Part shown: piece by piece, positions 55,534-64,000 of the stretch | How the letters are laid out: the number at the start of each line of letters is the position of its first letter | Position numbering within the stretch: the first letter of the stretch is position 1 | Assembly (NCBI GenBank): GCA_963682025.1 | Contig: OY821517.1 | Span: 93,307,946 to 93,371,945 of the forward strand | Origin: Cordilura impudica | Taxonomy: Eukaryota; Arthropoda; Insecta; Diptera; Scathophagidae | Length of the DNA: 64,000 nt | Reading direction: 5' to 3' | The notes under the pieces: generated by a model | Told to the model about the DNA's origin: nothing | The model's input: only the letters and a program-made list of their open reading frames with translations | Databases searched by the model: none | Program-made: the position numbers and the translations under genes

Positions 55534-55985
55534 TTTATCAATATGGCTGTTCCTCCACCTTGAGTTGCGCCTTTTCTTTTCTAATAACAATATAGTTTTC
55601 AAATTGGATTTTATGTTTGGAGTTTAGTTTTGTTTCATTAAGGAGCACTATATCCGGATTATGCTTTATAATAAATTCATGAAGATCTTATCCTGTGCTA
55701 ATTCATATTAAAGAATTAACATTGATGTGTATTATTTTAAGTTTATTCGAAATAATATTTGGTGCGCTATTTGAATCCATTATCTACACCTCAAGCATGG
55801 CAAAAATTTTATCTATTCTTGATACTTGTAAATTAAGTTGTTTTTGAAAGTTTGCAATTTGATTACTTGTATTTGTCATAAAATTTTTAATTTCCTGTAA
55901 AAATGAGTTATTCATTGTTGTATCTATTTTGGTTGTATTTAAATTTGGTGTTACATTACCCTTGACTACGTTTGCAAATGAGAAG
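55534..55985 (-). pseudogene. LINE gamma: ORF1 end and endonuclease start
   Basis: ORF1 finishes VSRIDKIFAMLEV and a stop; two codons later the ATG of ORF2 opens MDSNSAPNIISNKLKIIHIN. The endonuclease continues with FIIKHNPDIVLLNETKLNSK (catalytic Glu in NET), FENYIVIRKEKA and, after a one-base shift, QGGGTAILIK. This is the standard order of the domain. The ORF1 piece (55784-55985) has a coiled-coil-like FLQEIKNFMTNTSNQIANFQ stretch. Upstream ORF1 is lost at the junction with the repeat at 55986. Confidence 0.82.
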
Positions 55986-56330
55986 TAAAAAACGCAGGAG
56001 AATTTCCGAGTACATGAAAGCATTATCCTGCCAATGCCAATTTTGTCTCCCCTCTCACCTATAAACTCAGACTTTCAAAAATAAAAGTTTCATTGTGTGA
56101 ACCGGGACTAAGAAATGAATATTGACACACGTAAAGGCGATCGAAGGCTTTCGAAATAAAGCAACCCAAATTAATTCACATTCCACTGAATTGCTTTCGT
56201 TTGATTTGTTCTTAGTTTTATATATTTCCACAATTTCGTCGACTTAAATTTTCAAAGGTTGACGTACGGTTATAAAAAAGTTTATAAAAGCTAGTTTTTT
56301 CCATGTAACTCATTTACAGTGAATATTTTT
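55986..56330 (-). repeat. Inverted copy of the 19430-19795 repeat
   Basis: CGCAGGAGAATTTCCGAGTA, CACCTATAAACTCAGACTTT, GGCGATCGAAGGCTTTCGAA and CCACAATTTCGTCGACTTAA match the 19.4-19.8 kb segment in inverse. The following 150 bp resemble the end of the Helitron D array only weakly. Confidence 0.7.
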
Positions 56331-56481
56331 GTTCTTAATTATGATGATATGTATTTCCCATATATGGGAGTTGCCATACCCCCCATACCTCTCATATCTT
56401 CACATAATTTCTCACACTCATCATTCGTAAAGTCACACGTATGTAGTTTCAAGGCTATCGGGTTTATAGTACTCCAGATGG

Positions 56482-56941
56482 TTATACCCTACATCACTAT
56501 TTGGTTTGGGTATAATGACTTTCTGCTGTTGTTTGTAACTACCAAAAACATCTTTTATTATACTGATCGAGTCAGAATCACTCTCTGTGTCGACTTAGCG
56601 ATGTCTGTCCGTCTGTCTGTCTGCTTCGCGAACTTCACTAAAATCTATAAAAAGAAAAATATTGCACAGATTTTTCTCAAATTTGTTTTGTATATATTTT
56701 TTCAAAATATAAGTGACTTTACTAAAATTGGTCCATTTTTCGACCTAGTTCCATATAAAAATAGCATCCGATATGAACTTTTTCATATCTGCAGCCAAAA
56801 AGATTAATAAAAATGCCACTCAAATTTGGTTTATGCTCATTTTCTATATCGAATTAGTTGGACGAAGGGATAGGGTCTCTAAAACATGGTATAGGGTATC
56901 GTATAGTCGGTGTAGACCGACTGTAATTTCTTACTTGTTTT
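56482..56941 (+). mobile_element. HINE copy p, internally deleted
   Basis: TTATACCCTACATCACTATT start, short (GTCT)n at 56604-56625 then directly TTCGCGAACTTCACTAAAAT, hairpin AGTCGGTGTAGACCGACT, tail TTTCTTACTTGTTTT. Both termini present. Confidence 0.9.
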
Positions 56942-57258
56942 ATTTCACATGGTCTGGTAAAGAGTTATAATGTTCACCGGAGAACAACAATGCGTCCGAA
57001 GATTCGCTGTCATAGACTTATTTAGTAAAATTTTTAATCGAAAATTTTCTCAAAGATTCACGAGATGTTATTTATTTGTATTTATTTATATTTATTTATT
57101 AAATGCGATTTTCCATTACAATAAGACACAGTATCTTATAAATTTCAGTAATGAAATCAGATAAGTTATTCACTATATATTTAATATCAGTAACTCTTAA
57201 TCTAAATTTAAAATATTATAAATTACAATTAAAAAACATTTAAAAAAATCAACTAAAA

Positions 57259-57844
57259 TCAATTAAAGTATTGGTATAGTAATTTTCTAAACCCTATTGC
57301 GTTGCTTGTATTTTGCATTACATTAGGAAGCTGATTCCAGAGACGAATACTTAGAATAAAAATTTGACATTCAGAGGCATGGTCCCGGTATTTAAATTGA
57401 ATTATTCGATTCCCTCTGGAAGATCTTGCGAACTTTAATCGTTCAAAAAGATATATGGGAGCCTTTGTAATAATAATTTTATGTAGGAATATAATGTTCC
57501 TGAATTTAATATAGTTGTCAAATGACACGAGTATTGGTATACATTATCAAATTTTCTTAATCCAAAAATATAGCGAATAATGTTGTTGAAAGTTACACTA
57601 AGTTTTCTGTTATCCCTAGAGTTGCAACCTGTGAAAACCTCAGATGCATATAGTAATATTGGTAAAAGATATGTTTTAGCCAGTAGCAATCTTATTTTCA
57701 GTGGAGTAAAGTGCTTTGTTAACCATAAACTTCTAATCATACTATAAATTCTGCCACAGGATTGATTAATATGATCTGACCAAATCAGAGTTCCATTAAA
57801 CACAACTCCGAGATTTCGTACAGAGTCCACGATATCAATTTAAG
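57259..57844 (-). pseudogene. LINE alpha, C-terminal part of ORF2
   Basis: DSVRNLGVVFNGTLIWSDHI opens the block, with LLAKTYLLPILLYASEVFTG, NNIIRYIFGLRKFDN, IFLHKIIITKAPIYLFERLK, RSSRGNRIIQFKYR and FILSIRLWNQLPNVMQN to the stop near 57265. This is the thumb and C-terminal region following the RT palm in this LINE family. One frameshift near 57480. Confidence 0.82.
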
Positions 57845-58905
57845 AGCCCCCCAAGGAAGACATTAATCTCATTCTCCAAATGCATCACTTTCTTCTTTAT
57901 TATAGATTAGGTTAGGTTGAAAGTGGCTGCTAAACCAAAGGCAAAGCACACTTAGACTCTGGGGTCCATTGTGATACCACGGGACGAATATGTGTTCCCC
58001 TCAGTCCCCACCGTAGAACCAGTTTGAGCTCCTGATGAAGCCCCTGATATGTGAAATGTCCACATTTGAGAGATCAGAGAGATCGTGAAGAAACGGCGAT
58101 CCCAATGTTCGAAGTCTCGTTCTGGAGAGCGCCGGGCAATAGCAAAGGAAGTGCTCTATGCTCTCCACCTCCTCCACATCCATGCAGCTACGACAGAAGT
58201 CATTTGACGAGACCCTGAGGCGTTCAGCGTGTCTCCCTATGAGGCAGTGCCCAGTGATAACAGCAACTACTGTTGAAATCTCCCTACGGGGGAGTGATAG
58301 TAGCGCGCTAGTGCGCTTATGATTTAGAGCCGGTCAGATCTGTCTCGTGATCCTGCACGTTGATCCATTAGCCCATCTGTTGTCAGTTATGCCGGCGGTG
58401 TGAAGCCGAAGTTCCAGCCTACAAGATTCCAGGGGTATACCAACACATTCCAAGTCCGCTGGAACCCGTAAGGTAGTGAGTGCCCTGTCTTGCCAACTCG
58501 TCAGCTTTACAGTTTCCCGGTATATTCCTGTGCCCTGGGACCCAAATGAGTCTGATGTCGAACTGCTTGGCCATCTCATTTAAAGACGTGCGGCAGTTAA
58601 GGGTGGTTCTTGTTTTCAGGAACATTGATTCCAAGGATTTTACCGCGGCCTGACTATCAGAGTAGATGTTGACTGCGGTTGTAGACAGAATATTCCGACC
58701 CAACCAGTCAGCAACTTCCTTTATTACCAGTACCTCTGCCTGATAAACACTGCAGTGGTCTGGCAAACTGCGAGCCAGATTTAGTCCAAGCTCCTTTGAA
58801 TAGACTCCGAAACCAACTTGACCACGCAGTTTCGATCCGTCAGTATAGAAATTTATCGAACGCCTGCTACCTGGAACCCCCCCTGACCAGGATTCCCTGG
58901 TCGGT
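57845..58905 (-). pseudogene. LINE epsilon: 5'-truncated fragment with RNase H and C-terminal Cys motif
   Basis: Starts inside ORF2 near 58890 with RRSINFYTDGSKLRGQVGFG (RNase H Asp 1), YQAEVLVIKEVADW (Glu), VNIYSDSQAAVKSLES (Asp 2) and IWVPGHRNIPGNCKADELAR (last Asp). The RNase H four-carboxylate set is complete. It goes on, after a shift near 58420, to GRHAERL, CRSC and EHFLCYCPALSRTRLRTLG (58001-58183), a CxxC..HxxxC-type C-terminus. The 3' end is near 57860 with CCTAACCTAATC and a short A-rich tail. Flanking AAGTGCATT / AAGTGATGCATT may be an imperfect target duplication. Different LINE family from alpha. Confidence 0.8.
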
Positions 58906-59730
58906 ATCATAATGCACTTAGATTTATTTGGATTAAGTCGTAGATCATTTGCCGTTGCCCAATTTAAAATACGTTTGAGATCATAATTTAGTTCTTGAGT
59001 TTTGGAAATAATTGAATCCTTGGTACTACTTAAATATAGCTGAATGTCATCAGCGTATATCTGAACCTTTGAGAATTTAAGTTGTTGTGTAAGATCATTG
59101 GCATATATCGAATAAAGTAGTGGTCCAAGGATTGAACCCTGTGGTACCCCTCTTAGAACTTGCAGTGAGTTTGAGATGGAGCTACAATTAGCAACAGATT
59201 GGGATATATTTGTGAGATATGAAAACATGATCTAACTGCTAATGTAGAAAAGTTAAAAAACCTCTTCAATTTGAGGCATAAAATTGAGTGGTGCACCGTG
59301 TCAAATGCCTTTGAGTGATCCAATATAACCAAAAAAGATATTTTTCCATCATCCATGTTACTTCTTAACTCCTCAACTACATCAGATAAAGCTGTTATAC
59401 AGCTATGTTGTGGCCTGAAACAGATTGACGCTCTGTAAGTAAGTTGTTGTCGTTTAAATACCTAAAGATTTGTCTGTGTAAAAGGTGCTCGAAAACTTTT
59501 GAGAGATATGGAAGAATTGCAATCGGGCGGTATTGTTACCCGTTTTTGGTATTGGTATAATTTTGGCATATTTCCACTCCATTGGAAAGATGCTAGTAGT
59601 GATTATGGAGTTAAACAAGTACATTATGAAACGGACAATCCATGCTAAAATCATTTTTATAAATCTGGGGTGTATATTATCAAGGCCCACTGCATTCGAT
59701 TTAATAAAATTCGTTATTAACGGCTGGTAG
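58906..59730 (-). pseudogene. LINE alpha reverse transcriptase palm
   Basis: Leftward from 59700: GLDNIHPRFIKMILAWIVR, EWKYAKIIPIPKTGNN, then VILDHSKAFDTVHHSILCLK (RT block with Asp), a shift, LRGVPQGSILGPLLYSIYAN (intact PQG box) and QIYADDIQLYLSSTKDSI, the catalytic YADD. LNPNKSKCIMI closes the block where LINE epsilon is inserted. Frameshifts near 59530 and 59225. Confidence 0.85.
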
Positions 59731-59749
59731 AGGAATATTTACAATAGCT

Positions 59750-60350
59750 TCACTTAGCGCATTAATATCAACATTCATTGATTGATTAATTGTCTTATTT
59801 ATTCCAATTTCGCGTATTTGTTTCCAGGTTTTTTTTACTTCCTAGCCATCTTATATTCGTCGTGATATTCTCATATCCTGTAACGTTTCCACTTCTGATA
59901 CAGATTATCACGGTGTTCTATAGCATCTTGGTTTCCATTGTGAACCAAGGTCTATCTCTATTTTTAATAGTTTTCGTTTTGCTGAGGACATGTTTGTTGT
60001 AAATTCCAAAAATTATACCGTTAAGAAATGACAGTTGTTCTCCAACAGTCGGTAAATAGAAAATTTGATCCCATAGAGTAGAACAAAGATCATATCCCAA
60101 TGCCAAGTTATCAATATTATTAAAATCACGATAAGTAAATGTTTGGGGCTGGGTTTCTATTGCAAAATCATATAATAAGAAGAGTAGGTCGTGCTTCGAA
60201 AATGCTGGTGCTGCTAACTGATCATAATGAAGGACTTTACTTTGATTACTGATAAATAAAAGATCAAGCAAAGTTGACGTGAAGTGTGTAGGTCTCGTTG
60301 TGTTGACAGCTGAAAAGTTAAACATCGTTGTGCTATAACGTGTATGTGAA
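59750..60350 (-). pseudogene. LINE alpha endonuclease end and linker
   Basis: Frame 59918-60325: STLLDLLFISNQSKVLHYDQ, LAAPAFSKHDLLFLL (endonuclease SDH-like box as SKHD), then FTYRDFNNIDNLALGYDL and NRDRPWFTMETKML, the start of the linker. Corresponds to 43528-44109 of LINE beta. 5' part missing. Confidence 0.78.
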
Positions 60351-60439
60351 ATAATTTTATTTATTTATTTTTAATATTTTAATTATAAATAAAATTATAG
60401 CTAAGAAATAAAACACTAGCATCATAATTCATATCTTAA

Positions 60440-61490
60440 AAAAAGTTATGAAACCTTGCCCCCTTTTAAAACTTTACCCCATAATATTCCGGTATTAGAG
60501 CAAATTACAATAAATGCGCAAACTGACGAAATGATTACAGGTGCAGATGCTATGCATCGTAGTACGCCAAGAAAATCCCCTTCTCCCTCCAGCAAAATCT
60601 TACCCAGATACCTAAGAGACATAATACGGCAAATAAATAGTATTCGCAGAATATGGAAACGCCATAGAAACATAAGCGATATCTATCAAATGAAATTCGT
60701 TAACCGTAAAATCATTACTGAGTTAAATATGATACGAAGTAAGTCTTGGGTCAGTTTTCTTTCTACATTATATAAAGGTTCTTCGACATTCTGGAAGCTG
60801 ACAACAATTGAAGTAAGAAGAAAAAAACATTCCAGTTTTGAAATACGATAATTTAAGTTTTACCACCAATACTGAGAAATGTGAAATTCTAGGCCAAACA
60901 TTCTTCTCTAACCACTCAATCTCAGATAATCTAGGTGACACTGAGACCATTTTATTAGTAAATTCATGCCTCAATAATTTTAGTTTATTAAATCCAAATA
61001 CCCCTAACCCAATTCAAACTAGTAATAAAACTTAAAAAAGAGAAAGTTCCGGGAATTGACAGAATTAATAAGAGGTGCTTAAAAGCACTACCAAGACAAC
61101 GCTTTAAATTCCTTAACATTTTAATTAATGCGTGTTTTAAACTCTGGTATTTCCAAAAAGATTTTAAAGAGACTAAAATCATTCTTATCAAAAATCCGAA
61201 CAAAGATTTTTGAAGTCATACTTCATACCGGCCTATAGGCCTGCTGAGTTCTATTACCAAAATTTTTGAAAAGTTAATTCAAATCAAATTGACACATTTT
61301 ATCGAATTAAACGATGTCATTCCACCGCCCCAATAAAGGGTCCACCCTTTACTAGGAAGCGTAAGGAATGCTATATTCCCCAGGTTAATAATTATTATTG
61401 TACTTATTCGGATTTTATTCATATTATTGTACTTGCTTCATGGTAATTAGTTTTAAGTAGATAAGTAGATTAAGTTTTAATAAAAAAATT
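60440..61490 (+). pseudogene. LINE delta: ORF2 relic (linker and RT start), jockey-like
   Basis: Plus strand, opposite to its neighbours. 60456-60851 reads EQITINAQTDEMITGADAMH, SKILPRYLRDIIRQINSIRR and IRSKSWVSFLSTLYKGSSTF, a linker region. After a shift come NLSFTTNTEKCEILGQTFFS, then VPGIDRINKRCLKALPRQRF, FKLWYFQKDFKETKIILIKN and TSYRPIGLLSSITKIFEKL, the RT fingers of a jockey-type LINE. The frame dies at IELNDVIPPPQ near 61335. What follows, ending in TTTTAATAAAAAAA near 61485, may be the 3' tail after an internal deletion of the RT palm. Confidence 0.75.
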
Positions 61491-61588
61491 TTCCTCCCAA
61501 ACTTTGTATATATTTAATATTCAAAGTTAAAAAAATTTTTATGATGAAAAAGATATACTCTTAAAGTCATAATGTGTAAATAATATAT

Positions 61589-62407
61589 AAAAAAGTAAGA
61601 AAATTATAGTCGGTCTATACCGACTATACGATATCCTATGCCATGCGTTTAGAGACCCTATCTCTCAGCCCCAACTAACTGGATATAGAAAATAAGCATA
61701 AACCAAATTTGAGTGGGATTTTTTATTAATTTTTTCGGCTGCAGATATGAAAAAGTTCATATCGCATGCTATATATATATGGGGCCTAGGCCCAAAAATG
61801 GACCGATCCTGACCATGTTTCGTAAAGTCTCTTGTATTTTGCAAAAATATATACAAACAAAATTTGAGAAGAATCAGTACAATATTTTTGGTGTTTGATA
61901 GATTTAAGTGAATATCGGGAAGCCGTTCTATATGGGGCCTATGACTAAGAGTTGTCCAATAGGGATCATTTTTAGACTACTGATTAATGTATGTAATATA
62001 TACATACAAACCCAATTTGGCTAAGGTTTGTATGATAATTTGGATCTTATGGCAATATATGTTGATTTCATAAGGCTCATTTGTATGGGGGCTAGGTCTG
62101 AACATGGACCGATTCTCACCAATTTCAACAGCTTTCATCCCATGGCCGATAGAAGATTAAATACCAAATTTCATCAAAATATATTCGTAGGTGCGACCTG
62201 CAGTTTGATTACAAGCTTTACATGGACACACAGACGGACGGACGGACGGATGGACGGACGGACGGGAGGACATTGTTGAATAGAATCAGATAGTGATCCT
62301 GATTCGATCGGAATAATTAAAGATGGGTGTAGGTCAAATATTTTTGGTTGTTACAAACAGCAGCACAAAGTCATTTTACCCAAACCACATAGTGGTATAG
62401 GGTATAA
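61589..62407 (-). mobile_element. HINE copy q, full length
   Basis: AAAAAGTAAGAAAATTATAG, hairpin AGTCGGTCTATACCGACT, inverse subterminal CGATATCCTATGCCATG, (ACGG)n at 62232-62270, end ACATAGTGGTATAGGGTATA. Both termini intact. Confidence 0.92.
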
Positions 62408-63640
62408 AAATAAGTATGTAAATATTATTATTGTAAATAAATTGAATTGGAAAGTTTGTTTTGGACTTTTAAGATTAGTTTATCCATTTTTAGAATTTTG
62501 TGCTTTCACTAAACCAATTGACTTGATTCTAAACCATCATTGAGATGAAGAGAGTTTGTAGCTTATTTAATGAAGAATTTATTGAATATAGGTGGGTTGG
62601 TAGTGTACATAATTATTAGCTATCAGCAGGAATTGGAAACTGGTGAAATCTAATTCATTTCAGGATTAAAATCATGCTGCTGAGTTCAACTAGTTAAAGG
62701 CATCGAAAATGAAAAGTCTTTCATATTGTCAGTTCTCACATTGCAACGTAAAGTGCAGAAATGGTTTTTCTAGAAGAAATTAGTTTAGAAAAATATATGA
62801 AGATGTTGATTGAATGACGATGGGGAGTTAATTCACATGAAAAAAACATTGACTGCAGTTGACATATTTTTTGTAGTAAACAAATGGTGCTAAAGTTTGT
62901 CCAATTTTGTCGCACTGTAGGTTGTTAATAATAGTTGCCTTCAAAAATTTAATCATGTACATTACAGAATAATATGCTAGAAATATTTTGTTGTTACAAT
63001 TAATTGGAAATCCAGACTAAAACAAAGAAAAATATATTGAGACACAGACTATTACATTTACAGTTAATTCAGATGTGTTTTCAATTATTTTTAAATACCA
63101 AAAACCTAGTGACGTACGAGTAGTTTTAAGAATAACTAATGACTGATTTTCATTATTTATTTTCAATGCCAATTGATGTCAGTTGAATGAAAACGGTTTA
63201 TTATAATATGTATTTGCAACTCATGACAATATTAGACATATAAAATATATGGCCATGTTTCTTTTCCTTTGACAGCCGAATTTTTGCAATTTTGTTCTGT
63301 CAGTGAAATTTATAAACCAATGACCTGGCATAACAAATCGTTTTTATAGACTTACAGAAATTGTGAAGGACAAGGAACTAAAAATAAACGATTTGTCATT
63401 TGTTTTTTTAGTGTTATTGATATTCTGAATAACAAAAGCAGAGTATGTATAATGTTTATAATCACTTGTTCTAGCCACATATTCGCCATCGTGTATACAC
63501 TATACCACAAAAGTCAGCCAACTGTCGCTAATATTGTGGTAATTTCCCCAATTGGACTTAGTTGAAATTTGATATTTATGTTTAATATTTTATTGGAAAT
63601 ATATAATTGTGGAAGAAATTATATTTTTAAACTTTTTCTT
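62408..63640. other. Unassigned AT-rich stretch
   Basis: No coding motif, repeat terminus or RNA gene seen. Could be ordinary intergenic DNA. Confidence 0.4.
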
Positions 63641-63654
63641 TTAACGCATACTCT

Positions 63655-64000
63655 CTGTCCGTCTATCTGGGTGTCTCTCTGTTTGTCGTGGGGCAAACCC
63701 ATTCCCCCTTATCCAATTGATCTGAAACTTGGCCCGTAGTCTTGCTGTGACTACAGATTAATGTTGGGGAAGTCACACACAGTCACGCATAGTCACTCAC
63801 AGTCACGAAGTGATTTAGAACCCATTTCCCCTTATCCGATCGATCTTAAACTTGGTCGATAGATTTGCTGTGAAAAAAGTTTAACATTAACATAGTCACG
63901 CACATTCACGCATTTTCACGCACTGTCACGCACAGTCACGGAGAAATTAAGAACTCACTTCCCCTCATCCGATCGATCTGAAACTTTGTCCATAGGCTTG
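63655..64000 (+). repeat. Tandem array, unit about 130 bp, running off the window
   Basis: CCATTCCCCCTTATCCAATT (63700), CCATTTCCCCTTATCCGATC (63823) and CACTTCCCCTCATCCGATCG (63956) start successive units. Each is followed by GATCTGAAACTTGG and TTGCTGTGA, then AGTCACGCA repeats. The unit is related to the interior of the MITE at 12430-12600 (inverse), which points to a common element. Confidence 0.75.

Larger units (their letters stand above)
46110..55985 (-). mobile_element. LINE gamma, one non-LTR retrotransposon in four blocks
   Basis: Reading 55985 to 46110, the blocks follow the normal order ORF1 end, endonuclease, linker, reverse transcriptase, 3' A-tail (T-run at 46108-46121 on the plus strand). 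They are separated by HINE o (54736-55533), Helitron C (51850-54321) and the LTR-like element (47544-51036). Net length is about 3.1 kb. The 5' end is truncated inside ORF1 where the 56-kb repeat begins. No RNase H seen. Confidence 0.85.
57070..60350 (-). mobile_element. LINE alpha, 5' truncated, split by LINE epsilon
   Basis: Minus-strand LINE: endonuclease end, linker and RT in order from 60350 to 57259, then a (TAAA)n-like 3' tail seen as TTTATTTGTATTTATTTATA at 57070. The RT is interrupted at about 57845-58905 by another LINE. Same family as LINE beta. 5' truncation within the endonuclease is the usual result of incomplete reverse transcription. Confidence 0.82.

Noticed and set aside
55268..55627. 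119-residue frame starting MYIFLQNTRDF, seen in several places
   Set aside because: It is the translated 3' half of HINE copies. It recurs with stops at different places and runs through the terminal hairpin.
1..64000. tRNA, rRNA or host protein-coding genes
   Set aside because: Scanned for by eye; nothing met even a low threshold. Small RNA genes could still be missed without a covariance search.

Overview
The window looks like intergenic, transposon-saturated DNA from a higher fly (Diptera, probably Schizophora). The grounds are strong AT richness, spliceosomal-type splice sites, and about twenty copies of a short DINE-1/INE-1-like Helitron derivative with the diagnostic central CCGT/CGGA microsatellite. 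Relics of jockey-like LINEs, Transib, Tigger/pogo, piggyBac, mariner and hAT elements fit the same picture. I found no host gene, tRNA or rRNA. Every protein-like segment resembles a transposon protein, and all are broken.

Layout. 1-9.4 kb: 3' end of a Helitron, DINE-1-like copies (called HINE here), a mariner-like transposase relic cut by a HINE, and copy 1 of a long non-coding element with an LTR-like terminus (6221-9426). 9.9-12.0 kb: a complete Tigger/pogo element with TIRs and a TA duplication. 12.0-15.7 kb: a 690-bp inverted-repeat MITE, a Transib transposase fragment and small repeats. 15.7-19.8 kb: a second Helitron type with arrays of about 140-bp units. 19.8-25.2 kb: one HINE split by a 4.8-kb element of a second HINE family that carries a zinc-finger gene fragment. 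26.6-28.9 kb: an end-to-end Helitron on the minus strand. 31.3-39.4 kb: a DNA transposon of a family I cannot name, with about 170-bp TIRs and an intron-containing gene, disrupted by a piggyBac (itself holding a hAT MITE) and by HINEs. 39.7-41.2 kb: a Transib (RAG1-related) transposase pseudogene. 42.8-44.5 kb: a LINE relic. 46.1-56.0 kb: one LINE split into four blocks by a 3.49-kb LTR-like element, a complete Helitron and a HINE. 57.0-60.4 kb: another LINE split by an RNase H-bearing LINE fragment. 60.4-62.4 kb: a plus-strand LINE relic and a HINE. 63.6-64 kb: tandem repeats related to the MITE at 12 kb.

Relations. The insertions give relative ages. The 46-56 kb LINE and the 31-39 kb transposon are the oldest hosts; Helitron, piggyBac, LTR-like and HINE insertions came later. 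In two cases (Helitron C in the LINE, piggyBac in the long-TIR transposon) removing the insertion plus one target copy rejoins an open reading frame, which fixes the boundaries. All coordinates come from reading by eye; boundaries without a target duplication or defined terminus may be off by tens of bases.
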